Origin: Planctomycetota bacterium
GTDB lineage: Bacteria; Planctomycetota; Phycisphaerae; SM23-33
DNA: 64,000 nt
Assembly: GCA_029553505.1 (NCBI GenBank)
Contig: JAKPKY010000065.1
Span: 19,016 to 83,015 of the forward strand
Direction of reading: 5' to 3'
Numbering within the stretch: position 1 is the first letter of the stretch; the number at the start of each line of letters is the position of its first letter. The position numbers were made by a program, and so were the translations under genes. The notes under the pieces were generated by a model. It searched no databases and was not told the origin of the DNA. It worked only from the letters and a program-made list of their open reading frames with translations. Shown here one piece after another: positions 1 to 8,669 of the stretch.

Positions 1-1
1 G

Positions 2-628
2 GGCTGCCGCTTCGAGTTGAACGGCCGGCGATGGGTCTCGCTGGCGTTGCCGGGGCGGCACAACGCCCTGAACGCCCTGGCGGCCATCGCCGTCGCCCAG
101 CGGTTCGGGCTCGATCAGGACCAGGCCGCCGACGTGCTGTCCGACTTCGCCGGGGCGCAGATGCGTCTCCAGCGGATTCGGATCGGCGCGGTGACGGTCC
201 TCAACGACGCGTACAACGCCAACCCGGCCAGCGTGGCGGCCGCCGCCGATGTCCTGGGCGAGATGCCCGCCCGCCGGCGCGTCATGATCGTCGGCGACAT
301 GAAGGAACTGGGCCCCCGCGCCGAGCAACTCCACCGCGACACCGGCGAGAGAATCGCCCGCGCGGGGGTGGATTTGCTCATCGCCGTCGGGGCGCTGGGT
401 CGATATGTCGCCCAGGGAGCCGCCGGGCAGGGCCTGCGCGCGGAATGCTTCGAGACCGTCGAGGCCGCCTGCGCCGCGGCGCCCGCGCTGCTGACCGACG
501 GCGACGTGATTCTCCTCAAGGGTTCGCGCGCCATGGCGATGGAACGCCTGCTGGAGCCGATCCGCCGCGCGTTCGAGGCGGACTCCTCGGCCGGGGCTGT
601 CGCTGCGCAGGAAAGGCGCCCACGGTGA
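2..628 (+). CDS. murF: UDP-N-acetylmuramoyl-tripeptide--D-alanyl-D-alanine ligase, C-terminal part (5' end outside window)
   Basis: Cytoplasmic ligase that adds D-Ala-D-Ala to UDP-MurNAc-tripeptide, the last soluble step of peptidoglycan precursor synthesis. The frame is open from base 2, so only about 208 C-terminal residues of a usual ~450 are present; the substrate domain and most of the ATPase domain lie upstream. Seen: HNALNALAAIAVA at the end of the Mur-ligase central domain, then LNDAYNANPAS and MIVGDMKELG of the C-terminal ligase domain, which are MurF-typical. Its TGA overlaps the GTG of mraY (GTGA), so the two genes are probably translationally coupled. murE would be expected upstream, outside the window. 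Confidence 0.93.
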   Translation, partial: GCRFELNGRRWVSLALPGRHNALNALAAIAVAQRFGLDQDQAADVLSDFAGAQMRLQRIRIGAVTVLNDAYNANPASVAAAADVLGEMPARRRVMIVGDMKELGPRAEQLHRDTGERIARAGVDLLIAVGALGRYVAQGAAGQGLRAECFETVEAACAAAPALLTDGDVILLKGSRAMAMERLLEPIRRAFEADSSAGAVAAQERRPR

Positions 629-1758
629 TCTACCTGCTGTTCGAGAAATATTTTTCCGCCGGCGGACTGATGCTCCGCATGGCCGGCGCTGCGCTGATCA
701 GCTTCCTGATCGTCGTGCTGCTGGGCCCGCGCGTCATCCGGTTCCTCGTCCGCAAGAAACTCGGCGACCGTCCCGAGTTCGACCACGCCGACCTCAACCA
801 GCTCACCCGCCACAAGTCCAACACGCCGACGATGGGCGGAATCCTCATCGTCCTGGCGATCCTCGGAAGCGTGCTGCTGTTCGCCAACCTGCGGATCAAG
901 TACGTGCTGATGGGCCTGCTGGCGCTGGTCTGGCTGGGGGCGGTCGGGGCCGTGGACGACTGGATCAAGCTCCGATACGCCGCCGGCGCCGGAACGCGAG
1001 ACGGATTCAAAAGCTGGGAGAAAATCCTCTTCCAGATCGGCCTGGCGGTGCTGCTGGCTGTCGCCATCCGCGCCTACGGCAGCCAGAGCGACATCGTCGA
1101 CGCCGCCAACAAGGTCTACAATCCCGCTTACAGCCTGTACCTTCCGTTCAAACCGGCGCCCATCTACCTGCCCGCGCTGGTCTACATCGTGATCGTGGTG
1201 CTGACGATGGTGGGCTCGTCCAACGCGGTGAACCTCACCGATGGCATGGACGGGCTGGCATCCGGCTGCACGGGCATCGTCGCGGGCGTCCTGCTGCTGC
1301 TGAGCTGGATCGTCGGCGTGGGGGCGTGGGCGCGGCAGTTCGAGATGCCTCTGGTGGCCGGCGCGGTCGAGATGACGATCTTCTGCGCGTCGGTGCTCGG
1401 GGCGTGCGTGGGTTTCCTGTGGTACAACGCCCACCCCGCGCAGGTGTTCATGGGCGACACCGGCTCGCTGCCGCTGGGCGGACTGCTGGGATACATCGCC
1501 GTCGTCACCCGCCAGGAGGTGATCCTCCTGATCGCCGGCGGGGTGTTCGTGATGGAATCGGTCAGCGTGATGCTCCAGGTGGGCTACTTCAAGTTCACCA
1601 AGCGGGGCGGGCGCCAGGGGAAACGCATCTTCCGCTGCGCGCCGCTGCACCACCACTTCCACCTGGGTGGGTGGGCGGAAACCAAGGTCGTCGTCCGCTT
1701 CTGGGTGATGGGATTGGTCTTCGCCGCGCTGGCCCTGGCGACGCTGAAGCTGAGATAA
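625..1758 (+). CDS. mraY: Phospho-N-acetylmuramoyl-pentapeptide-transferase (lipid I synthase)
   Basis: Integral membrane enzyme (377 residues) that transfers phospho-MurNAc-pentapeptide to undecaprenyl phosphate, giving lipid I. Multiple hydrophobic segments are present with the family motifs in order: HKSNTPTMGG near residue 66, AVDDWIKL near 110, the active-site NLTDGMDGLASG near 203, NAHPAQVFMGDTGSLPLGG near 270 and the LHHHFHLGGWAE box near 342. The GTG at 625 was chosen because it follows an AGGAAAGG ribosome binding site at 609-616 and overlaps the murF stop; an ATG at 670 would cut the first membrane segment. Three bases after the stop a tandem 7-nt repeat begins, where murD would normally sit. 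Confidence 0.95.
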   Translation: MIYLLFEKYFSAGGLMLRMAGAALISFLIVVLLGPRVIRFLVRKKLGDRPEFDHADLNQLTRHKSNTPTMGGILIVLAILGSVLLFANLRIKYVLMGLLALVWLGAVGAVDDWIKLRYAAGAGTRDGFKSWEKILFQIGLAVLLAVAIRAYGSQSDIVDAANKVYNPAYSLYLPFKPAPIYLPALVYIVIVVLTMVGSSNAVNLTDGMDGLASGCTGIVAGVLLLLSWIVGVGAWARQFEMPLVAGAVEMTIFCASVLGACVGFLWYNAHPAQVFMGDTGSLPLGGLLGYIAVVTRQEVILLIAGGVFVMESVSVMLQVGYFKFTKRGGRQGKRIFRCAPLHHHFHLGGWAETKVVVRFWVMGLVFAALALATLKLR

Positions 1759-1761
1759 GAA

Positions 1762-1791
1762 GGCAATGGGCAACAGGCAATAGGCGATGGG
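1762..1791 (+). repeat. Tandem 7-nt repeat between mraY and ftsW
   Basis: Four degenerate units in register: GGCAATG, GGCAACA, GGCAATA, GGCGATG. The array starts 3 nt after the mraY stop, fills the whole spacer and its last unit contains the ATG start codon of ftsW. The same unit recurs in opposite orientation at 34139-34161, just after the stop of the GlcD-like gene. Confidence 0.85.
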
Positions 1792-2941
1792 ACGGATTCC
1801 GCTGAAGGACAACCCGACGGGGCGGGGGCTGATGCTCCTGACGCTGACGCTGCTGGCGCTGGGCGTGGTGATGGTGCACAGCGCCCTGGCGTCGGTGGCC
1901 GAGCCCGGCGAGTGGTACGTGCGCGTGGACATCCGCCACACCATTTTCGCGGCGCTGGCGATGATCGTGATGCTCCTGACGTGGCGGATCGACTACCACT
2001 GGCTGAACAAGGGGCGGCGCATGCCGTACCTTGCCGGCGCGATGCTGGCCGTGGCGATCGTCCTGTCCGTCATCGTGCTGCTGCGGATTCCCGGCATCGC
2101 CCACAACATGGGGGGGAAGTGGCGGTGGATCCGCATCGGCCCGCCGGCTCTGCGGATCGGTTTCCAGCCGTCCGAGCTCATCAAGGTGGGGCTGGTGATT
2201 TTCCTGGCGGCCTGGCTGACGCGCGAGACCGTCAACGTGCGGAGCTTCTGGAAGACCTTCCTGCCGGCTGCGCTGCTGACGGGCCTGTGCGCGGCGTTGG
2301 TGGTCAAGAACGATTTCGGCAGCGCGGGGGTGATCGCCCTGGCCGCGATGGCGACGATGGTCCTCGCGGGCGTGCCGTGGTACTACCTCGCGTCGATGCT
2401 TCTTCCCGCGGCGGCTGGGGTCTACAAGTACGTCGTGCTCGATCCGGACCGCTGGTTGCGGATCCAGGCGATGCTCGATCCGTGGTCACAGGAAAATCCC
2501 AGCGCCTTCCAGCCTCGCCAGTCGCTGTTGGCGATCATCCAGGGCGGGTGGTTCGGTCGCGGTCCGGGCAACGGCATGCTCAAGCTGGGCTACCTGCCGG
2601 AAGACAGCACCGACTTCATCTTCGCGGTCTACTGCGAGGAATGGGGCTTCGCCGGCGCGATGCTTCTGATCGGCCTGTGGATGATGTGGATGTTCCTGGT
2701 GCGTCGTGCGGCCAAGCGGGCCCCCGACCGGTTCGGGTACGTGCTGGCGGGTTCGCTGGGGTTCGTCATCGCGGTGCAGGCGGTGCTGCACATTGCGGTG
2801 GATCTGGTGGCGGCGCCTCCAACGGGCATGAGCCTTCCGTTCATCTCCGCCGGAGGAACGGCGCTGGTGGTGACGGCGGCTGCGGCCGCGGCGATCGTGT
2901 CCGTCTCGGCGCTGCGGTCGGACGATCCCCTGGCAAGTTGA
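1787..2941 (+). CDS. ftsW: SEDS-family lipid II polymerase, FtsW-like
   Basis: Polytopic membrane protein (384 residues) of the SEDS family, which polymerises lipid II into glycan strands with a partner PBP; its place between mraY and murG argues for the division paralogue FtsW rather than RodA. Family signatures visible: QPSELIKVGLVIFLAAW near residue 126, NDFGSAG near 173, SLLAIIQGGWFGRGPGNG near 246 with LPEDSTDFIFAVYCEEWG directly after, and the C-terminal PTGMSLPFISAGGTAL near 346. The start codon lies inside the upstream 7-nt repeat and has only a weak Shine-Dalgarno (AGGC), so initiation may be inefficient or coupled. murD, which separates mraY and ftsW in most dcw clusters, is absent. 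Confidence 0.93.
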   Translation: MGRIPLKDNPTGRGLMLLTLTLLALGVVMVHSALASVAEPGEWYVRVDIRHTIFAALAMIVMLLTWRIDYHWLNKGRRMPYLAGAMLAVAIVLSVIVLLRIPGIAHNMGGKWRWIRIGPPALRIGFQPSELIKVGLVIFLAAWLTRETVNVRSFWKTFLPAALLTGLCAALVVKNDFGSAGVIALAAMATMVLAGVPWYYLASMLLPAAAGVYKYVVLDPDRWLRIQAMLDPWSQENPSAFQPRQSLLAIIQGGWFGRGPGNGMLKLGYLPEDSTDFIFAVYCEEWGFAGAMLLIGLWMMWMFLVRRAAKRAPDRFGYVLAGSLGFVIAVQAVLHIAVDLVAAPPTGMSLPFISAGGTALVVTAAAAAAIVSVSALRSDDPLAS

Positions 2942-2951
2942 AATGAAACCA

Positions 2952-3127
2952 CGGGCGGGCGCGGGTCCGTCCTCGCAAAGTGTCGGGTGGCACGGCTTGC
3001 TTGCAAGCCGTGTTCTTGGGTTTGCCGCGGATGCTGGAACACGGGCTGCAAGCAGCCCGTGCCACTCGTTCTTGTGATGGTTGTACGAATGGAAGCAAAA
3101 CGGGCGGGCGCGGGCCCGCCACGGCAA
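2952..3127 (+). repeat. Double-hairpin repeat inside a short direct duplication
   Basis: Two hairpins lie head to tail at 2985-3065: GGCACGGCTTGC/GCAAGCCGTG and CACGGGCTGC/GCAGCCCGTGCC, bounded by GGTGGCAC and GTGCCAC. The pair is flanked by an imperfect direct repeat beginning CGGGCGGGCGCGGG at 2952 and again at 3101, both running on to a GCAAAG. A second copy of the double hairpin is at about 35699-35774, inside the MITE-like element. It occupies the ftsW-murG spacer. Confidence 0.75.
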
Positions 3128-3141
3128 AGCGAGGCGGCGGA

Positions 3142-4248
3142 ATGAGCGGACCGGTGTTTTTTTTCGCAGGCGGAGGCACGGGCGGGCACTTGTACCCCGG
3201 CCTGGCCGTCGCGGGCGAGGTCCAGCGCCTCCGTCCCGACGCGACGATCGTCTTCGCCTGCTCCAGCCGCGACATCGACCGACGGATTCTCGACCCACTC
3301 GACTACGCGGTGGTTCCGCAGCCCGTCCGACCCATGCCGCGAGGCCTGCGCGGATGGGGGAGCTTCCTGCTGGCCTGGCGGCGATCGGCCTTGCTGGCAG
3401 CCGACATGGTGCGAGACTTGCGCCCCCAGGCCGTGCTCGGTCTGGGCGGATACGCAGCCGCGCCGCTGGTCCGCCGGGCATCCGCGAAGGGTATCCGCGC
3501 CGGAATGCTCAATCCCGACGCCGTGCCCGGAATCGCCAATCGTCTGCTCGCCCGCCACACCGACGCGATCTTCGCGCAGTTCGCCTCGACGGCCGACGCG
3601 TTCCCCGCACGTTGCCGGGGCAAGGTGCGCCACACCGGCTGTCCTGTCCGGCGCGAGTTGCTCGGCGCGTCGCGCGACGAGGCGCTGAAGCACTTCGACC
3701 TGGACGGCGCGCGCCGGACGCTGCTGGTCTTCGGCGCGAGCCTGGGGGCGGCGTCGATCAACATGGCCGTCGCGGCACTGGCGGGGGAGATGGAACGTTT
3801 CGCCGATTCCTGGCAGGTGCTGCACGTGACGGGGCAGTCGAAGATCGACAGCGTGACCGCGCCCGGCGCCCGTCTGCGCGTCCGCACGGTGGACTATTGT
3901 CACCGCATGGACCTTGCCTACGCGGCGGCGGACCTGGCGCTGTGCCGGTCGGGCGCTTCGACGATCGCGGAACTGACGGCGACGGGCACGCCGGCCGTCC
4001 TCATGCCCTATCCGCACCACCGCGACCGCCAGCAGTATCTCAATGCGCAACAACTCGTGCAGGCGGGGGCGGCGCTGGTCGTGGACGACAGGATCGAGCC
4101 CGCCGCGAATGTCGCGCAACTTCGCGGCACGCTGCTGGCGCTGATGGACGATCCGGCCCGATTGGCTGCCTTGCACGCCGCCGCCCGTGCCCAGCCCGGA
4201 CAAGCCGCAGCCGGCGAGATCGCCAACTGGTTGTGCGGAGGCGGTTAA
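3142..4248 (+). CDS. murG: UDP-GlcNAc:lipid I N-acetylglucosaminyltransferase
   Basis: Peripheral membrane GT28 glycosyltransferase (368 residues) that adds GlcNAc to lipid I to form lipid II on the cytoplasmic face. Motifs: AGGGTGGHLYPGLAVA at the N-terminus (the glycine-rich lipid-diphosphate loop), LGLGGYAA near residue 100, VFGASLGAASIN near 198 and the donor-binding region CRSGASTIAELTATGTPAV near 270 followed by PHHRDRQQYLNA. The ATG at 3142 places the glycine-rich loop at residue 9, as in other MurG proteins, and follows a purine-rich GAGGCGG; the longer in-frame extension upstream runs through the repeat and is not credible. Confidence 0.94.
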   Translation: MSGPVFFFAGGGTGGHLYPGLAVAGEVQRLRPDATIVFACSSRDIDRRILDPLDYAVVPQPVRPMPRGLRGWGSFLLAWRRSALLAADMVRDLRPQAVLGLGGYAAAPLVRRASAKGIRAGMLNPDAVPGIANRLLARHTDAIFAQFASTADAFPARCRGKVRHTGCPVRRELLGASRDEALKHFDLDGARRTLLVFGASLGAASINMAVAALAGEMERFADSWQVLHVTGQSKIDSVTAPGARLRVRTVDYCHRMDLAYAAADLALCRSGASTIAELTATGTPAVLMPYPHHRDRQQYLNAQQLVQAGAALVVDDRIEPAANVAQLRGTLLALMDDPARLAALHAAARAQPGQAAAGEIANWLCGGG

Positions 4249-4356
4249 AGAAAAACGCCGCATTCGGGCGATAGAATCTACAGGTGATGTCCCTGCGCCG
4301 CTCGGATTGTGCGCCGCGCGGGCGGCATTTGACACACCCAAGGACTGGAGCGTAGG
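4249..4356 (+). promoter_or_regulatory. murG-murC spacer with possible promoter
   Basis: This is one of the two longer spacers in the dcw cluster. It contains a perfect sigma70-type -35 hexamer TTGACA at 4329-4334, but the matching -10 would fall almost on the murC start, so an internal promoter for murC onward is only a suggestion. Confidence 0.25.
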
Positions 4357-5799
4357 ATGCCTGACGGTATGGAGACCGAACGGAAAACCTCTTCCGAACC
4401 CACCGGAACGACGAGTCGGTATGCCGGGCGGAAAATCCATCTCATCGGCGTCGCCGGCGCCGGCATGCGGGCGCTGGCGCGGATGCTGCTGGATTACGGC
4501 GCGTCGGTCAGTGGTTCGGACATGAGCGCCAGCAACACGCTGGACCGCCTCGTCGCCGACGGCGCGAAGATCGGCGTCGGGCAGAAGCCCGAGAACATCC
4601 CGTCCGACTGCGAGTTGGTGGTTTTCTCCGCGGCCATCCACCCCCAGAACCCCGAACTGGTCGCCGCGCGCGAGCGCGGGCTGGAGGTCGTCAAGTACAG
4701 CGAGATGCTCGGCCGGCTGATGGGCGAGCGCACGGGCGTGGCGGTCTCCGGCACGCACGGAAAGAGCACGACCACGGCGATGGTGGCGTATGTGCTGACG
4801 ACGGCGGGGATGGACCCCAGCTACGTCGTCGGCGCGACGGTCGAGCAACTCGGCGGTCCGTCGGGCGTGGGCGCGGGTCGGCACTTCGTGGCCGAGGCGT
4901 GCGAGTTCGACCGGAGTTTTCTGAACCTTCACCCGCACTACGCGGCCGTGCTGAACATCGAGGAAGACCACCTCGACTGCTACCAGGATTTGGAGGCGAT
5001 CATCGAGGCGTTCCGCGCTTTCGTGGCGCGGGTGGACCCGGCGGGGGTGGTGGTGGCCAACGGGGAGGACCGTAACGTGGCGCAGGCGGTGCGGGGCGCG
5101 CCGTGCGAGGTGCAGACGTTCGGACTGGCCGAGGGATGCACGTGGCGCGGGGTGAACCTCGCGTCGGAGAACGGTCGCTACCGCTGCGACGTGCTGCTGG
5201 GCGGGCAGGAGTTCTGCCGCCTCCAGTCGCCGCTGCCGGGCCTGCACAACCTCTACAACTCGCTGGCGGCGACGGCGCTGCTGCACCTGTCGGGCGTCAG
5301 CGCCGCCAAGATCTCCCGACTGCTGGGAGGGTTCTCCGGAACGCACCGGCGCATGACCCTCAAGGCGCAGAACGGCGGGGTGACCGTCCTGGACGATTAC
5401 GCGCATCACCCCACGGAAATCCAGGCGACGCTCCGGGCCCTCCGCGAGTGCTACCAACCGCGGCGCCTCGTATGCGTGTTCCAGCCTCACCAGCACAGCC
5501 GCACGCGGTTCCTGCTGAAGGACTTCTCCCGCAGCTTCGCGCAGGCCGACGAGGTCATCGTCCCCGACATCTACTTTGTGCGGGACAGCGCCCGTGAAAG
5601 GGACTATATTTCCTCACAGGACCTGGTCTCGCAGATCCGCCTGTGCGGCGGAGCGGCCATCTACCTCAAAACGTTCGAAGAAATCACCGAGCACCTGGAA
5701 CAGTCGCTCCAGCCGGGCGACCTGGTCGTGACCATGGGCGCCGGAAACATATGGGAAGTCGCAGATGAAATTGTTCGATGGCTTGGAAACAATCGTTAA
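4357..5799 (+). CDS. murC: UDP-N-acetylmuramate--L-alanine ligase
   Basis: Cytoplasmic ATP-dependent ligase (480 residues) that adds L-Ala to UDP-MurNAc. Domains in order: Rossmann-like UDP-binding domain with GVAGAGMRALARMLLDYGA near residue 29 (family consensus G-I-G-G-I-G-M), ATP loop SGTHGKSTTTAM near 130, NIEEDHLDCY near 208, LPGLHNLYNSLAA near 292 and DDYAHHPTEI near 347 in the ligase domain. The ATG at 4357 leaves an extra ~25 residues before the UDP domain; a second ATG (Met5) is also possible. The 3' end overlaps murB by 35 bp, which points to tight coupling. Confidence 0.95.
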   Translation: MPDGMETERKTSSEPTGTTSRYAGRKIHLIGVAGAGMRALARMLLDYGASVSGSDMSASNTLDRLVADGAKIGVGQKPENIPSDCELVVFSAAIHPQNPELVAARERGLEVVKYSEMLGRLMGERTGVAVSGTHGKSTTTAMVAYVLTTAGMDPSYVVGATVEQLGGPSGVGAGRHFVAEACEFDRSFLNLHPHYAAVLNIEEDHLDCYQDLEAIIEAFRAFVARVDPAGVVVANGEDRNVAQAVRGAPCEVQTFGLAEGCTWRGVNLASENGRYRCDVLLGGQEFCRLQSPLPGLHNLYNSLAATALLHLSGVSAAKISRLLGGFSGTHRRMTLKAQNGGVTVLDDYAHHPTEIQATLRALRECYQPRRLVCVFQPHQHSRTRFLLKDFSRSFAQADEVIVPDIYFVRDSARERDYISSQDLVSQIRLCGGAAIYLKTFEEITEHLEQSLQPGDLVVTMGAGNIWEVADEIVRWLGNNR

Positions 5800-6643
5800 G
5801 ACCGACGTTCCGCTGGCGCAATACACCTGGCTGAACATCGGCGGACCGGCGAAGTATTTCGTCCAGCCGCGGACGGTGGACGAACTCCGCCAGGCGGTGC
5901 TGCGCTGCCGCGAGAACAACGTGCGGATGTACGTCCTGGGCGGCGGGGCGAACCTGCTGGTGGACGACGCGGGCGTGGACGGCGCGGTCATCCGCCTGCG
6001 CCAGGGCACGTTCCTGGATGTCGCCCACAGCGAGGCGGGCGTCCGCGCCGGCGCCGGGGCCGACATGGGCAGACTCGTCCTGCGCTGCGTCCGCGACGGG
6101 CTCAGCGGACTGGAGTGCCTGACCGGAATCCCCGGGACCGTCGGCGGATGCGTCAAGATGAACGCCGGCGGCGCCTTCGGCGACATCGGGAGCATCGTCG
6201 AGTCCGTCGAGGTCATGAACGACCTGGGCGAGGTTTTCACCCGCAGCCGCGAGGACCTGGCCTTCGCCTATCGCTCCACCAACATCAGCTCGCGGTTCAT
6301 TCTCGGCGCGGAGTTCCGCCTGGGCGAGGACGATCCGCAACGGATCCTCAAGCAGGTCAAGCAGATCTGGATCTACAAGAAGAACACCCAGCCGCTGGGG
6401 GGGCACAACGCGGGCTGCATCTTCAAGAACCCGCGGGGCCTGTCGGCAGGGGCGCTCATCGACCGCGCCGGGCTCAAGAACAAGCGCGTCGGCGGGGCGT
6501 ACGTGTCGGACAAGCACGCCAACTTCATCCTGGTGGACGAAGGGGCCCGCGCATCGGACATGCTCAAGCTGATCAACCTCATCCGCGAGACGGTCTACAA
6601 GAAGTCGGAAGTCTACCTGGAACTGGAAATTGAGGTCTGGTGA
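5765..6643 (+). CDS. murB: UDP-N-acetylenolpyruvoylglucosamine reductase
   Basis: FAD-dependent reductase (292 residues) that makes UDP-MurNAc from enolpyruvyl-UDP-GlcNAc. Seen: YTWLNIGGPAKYFVQP near residue 20, the FAD loop VLGGGANLLVDD near 58, GIPGTVGGCVKMNAGG near 120, and the GCIFKNP segment near 217-223. In most MurB proteins the proton donor in this last segment is Ser (G-S-x-x-K-N-P); here it is Cys218, a substitution also found in some other family members. The C-terminal Glu-rich YLELEIEVW fits the usual end. The gene lacks the extra C-terminal region of E. coli type I MurB, so it is the shorter type II form. Confidence 0.94.
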   Translation: MKLFDGLETIVKTDVPLAQYTWLNIGGPAKYFVQPRTVDELRQAVLRCRENNVRMYVLGGGANLLVDDAGVDGAVIRLRQGTFLDVAHSEAGVRAGAGADMGRLVLRCVRDGLSGLECLTGIPGTVGGCVKMNAGGAFGDIGSIVESVEVMNDLGEVFTRSREDLAFAYRSTNISSRFILGAEFRLGEDDPQRILKQVKQIWIYKKNTQPLGGHNAGCIFKNPRGLSAGALIDRAGLKNKRVGGAYVSDKHANFILVDEGARASDMLKLINLIRETVYKKSEVYLELEIEVW

Positions 6644-6644
6644 C

Positions 6645-7619
6645 ATGGAAGCCGAGCCGGCCGCCACGGAAGGCGAAACGGCGATTGCCCGCGGGACGAC
6701 GCGCACGCTCGACGTGACGGTCCTGATGGGCGGTCCCTCGACGGAGCGCGAGGTGTCGCTGGTCAGCGGCGCCGCCGTCGCCGACGCGCTGACGCGCGTC
6801 GGGCACCGCGTGACCCGCGCGGACATCTCCCCGACCGACACGTCGGCCCTCGACGCGCCGGGCATCGACGTGGTCTTCATCGCCCTGCACGGCGATTTCG
6901 GCGAATCCGGCGAGGTCCAGGCGCTGTGCGAGGCGCGATCCCTGCGGTACATCGGCTCGGGCCCGCGCGCCAGCGAGCTGTGCATGGACAAGGCCGCCTC
7001 CAAGCAACTCGTCCGCCGGGCGGGCGTGCGAACCCCCGACTGGACGCTCGTGGAGGAATCCGACCCGCCGGAAGACGCCGCGCGGCGCGTGCGGGAGCTT
7101 TCGCTGCCGGCGGTGCTCAAGCCCGTCGACGGCGGATCGAGCGTGGACGTGACCATCGCCCGCGCCGCCGCCGCGCGGGATAAGGCCTTGGCGGCACTGG
7201 TGGACAAATACGGGCGCGCCATGGTCGAGCGGTTCGTGCCCGGGCGCGAGCTGACGGTGGGCATCCTGGGCGATCGGGCGCTGCCCGTGCTGGAGATCGT
7301 TCCGGACGGGACGTTCTACGACTTCCGCGCGAAGTATTCCGACGCGGCGGCCACCCGGTACGTCTTCGACCACGGCCTGCCGGAGAGCGTCTGTGCGGCC
7401 GTGCAAAGGGCGGCGCTGGAGTCGCACCGGGCGCTGGGCTGCCGCGATTTGTCCCGCGTGGATTTCATCCTCGACGCGTCCGGCGCGCCGTGGTTCCTGG
7501 AGATCAACACGATTCCCGGTTTCACCAGCCACTCGCTGCTGCCGAAGGCGGCGGCGCGGGTCGGCATCGGGTTCGACGCGCTGTGCGACCGCCTGCTGGC
7601 GATGGCGATGGCGCGCTGA
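6645..7619 (+). CDS. ddl: D-alanine--D-alanine ligase
   Basis: ATP-grasp enzyme (324 residues) that forms the D-Ala-D-Ala dipeptide used by MurF. Motifs: LMGGPSTEREVSLVSG near residue 26, IALHGDFGESGEVQ near 77, the ATP-grasp lysine/serine region PAVLKPVDGGSSVDVT near 158 and the Mg-binding EINTIPGFTSHSLLP near 284. The ATG at 6645 is one base after the murB stop. An N-terminal extension of about 20 residues precedes the usual start of the fold. The gene is the seventh of an uninterrupted precursor-synthesis block. Confidence 0.94.
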   Translation: MEAEPAATEGETAIARGTTRTLDVTVLMGGPSTEREVSLVSGAAVADALTRVGHRVTRADISPTDTSALDAPGIDVVFIALHGDFGESGEVQALCEARSLRYIGSGPRASELCMDKAASKQLVRRAGVRTPDWTLVEESDPPEDAARRVRELSLPAVLKPVDGGSSVDVTIARAAAARDKALAALVDKYGRAMVERFVPGRELTVGILGDRALPVLEIVPDGTFYDFRAKYSDAAATRYVFDHGLPESVCAAVQRAALESHRALGCRDLSRVDFILDASGAPWFLEINTIPGFTSHSLLPKAAARVGIGFDALCDRLLAMAMAR

Positions 7620-7646
7620 CGACGGAGAAAGGCGGCGGGTGCCGCG

Positions 7647-8669
7647 ATGGCAAGGAAAGACAAGGTACGGAAGGAACGGACGCCCTCCCGCCTGGCGACG
7701 TGGTGGGCGGGGCGGAGCGAGCAGGGGCGGGCGAGCTTCCGCCGGGGCGTGACGGCGTTCCTGCTGACGGTGGTGTTCGGCGGGGCGGCCGTCGCGGGAC
7801 TGGTCATGCTCGAGAAGCGCGTCCTACGCCGACAGGCGGCCGAGGCGCCGCGCCAGGTGCGCGTCTCGCTGGTGGGCAGCCCGTCGTGGATGCCCCCGAC
7901 GCTCCAGTGGCGGATCGTCGAGTCGGTGCGCCCGCGGGGCGTGAACTTCGCCCACGCGGACCTGACGAAGGAAGTGCACGCGCTGGCCGAGGCCAACCCG
8001 TGGATCCGCAAGGTGCGCGCGGTCCGCAAACGCCTGGACAAAAACCCGCAGGTCGGGCTGATCGAGATCGAGGCGGAGTACCGCCGCCCGGTGGCGATGG
8101 TTCTGCTCCGCGACGAGATCAACTACGCCTACGTGGACGACGAGGGCATCCGCCTGCCGACCGAGCAGGTGCCCAAGTACGCCGCCGAGGTCGCCGACCG
8201 CACCGGGCACAAACGCTGGGTGTATTACGTCAGCCAGGAGGAGATCCCTCCGTACATCCAGGCGTCGCGGATTCACTACATCAACATCCAGTTGTACTTC
8301 GATCGCGACGGCGACCCGCCCGCGCCGGGCCGGAAGTGGCAGTGCCCGGCCCTGGCGGAGGGCATCCGCCTGGTCAAGCTCATCGCCACGCGCCCCTATG
8401 CGTGGGAGGTCACCACCGTCGACGCGCGGAACTTCAACGCGCGGATCAGCCGGTCCGAACCGGACCTCCGCATGTGGGCGCAGGTGGGGCAGGGCCCGCG
8501 GACCGACATCCGCTTCGGGCGATTCCCCAACGCCAGCGGCGACTGGGTGGTCTCTCCGGAACGCAAGATGTCGTATCTCGACGAATTCGTGGGCGATCAC
8601 GGCAGGCTGGCCGGCGTCCGCGAATACATCGACCTGCGATACGACACGGGATATGAAAGCATCAACTGA
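7647..8669 (+). CDS. FtsQ/DivIB-like cell-division protein
   Basis: Predicted bitopic membrane protein (340 residues): basic N-terminus, one hydrophobic segment at about residues 35-54, then an extracytoplasmic region. Its position directly after ddl, the single membrane segment and the sequence IRKVRAVRKRLDKNPQVGLIEIEAEYRRPVAMVL (an FtsQ beta-domain-like W/I-x-K-x-V-x-V-x-R...P-x-x-L pattern) support a divergent FtsQ. In model bacteria FtsQ links FtsB/FtsL in the divisome. The rest (residues ~170-340) has no recognisable motif. The POTRA domain is not obvious by eye, so the call rests partly on context. Confidence 0.6.
   Translation: MARKDKVRKERTPSRLATWWAGRSEQGRASFRRGVTAFLLTVVFGGAAVAGLVMLEKRVLRRQAAEAPRQVRVSLVGSPSWMPPTLQWRIVESVRPRGVNFAHADLTKEVHALAEANPWIRKVRAVRKRLDKNPQVGLIEIEAEYRRPVAMVLLRDEINYAYVDDEGIRLPTEQVPKYAAEVADRTGHKRWVYYVSQEEIPPYIQASRIHYINIQLYFDRDGDPPAPGRKWQCPALAEGIRLVKLIATRPYAWEVTTVDARNFNARISRSEPDLRMWAQVGQGPRTDIRFGRFPNASGDWVVSPERKMSYLDEFVGDHGRLAGVREYIDLRYDTGYESIN

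Noticed and set aside
2629..5496. A 955-codon open frame on the - strand across ftsW, murG and murC
   Set aside because: It is antisense to three clearly conserved genes, its translation is rich in Arg, Ala, Gly and His with no domain, and long antisense frames are expected at this GC content.
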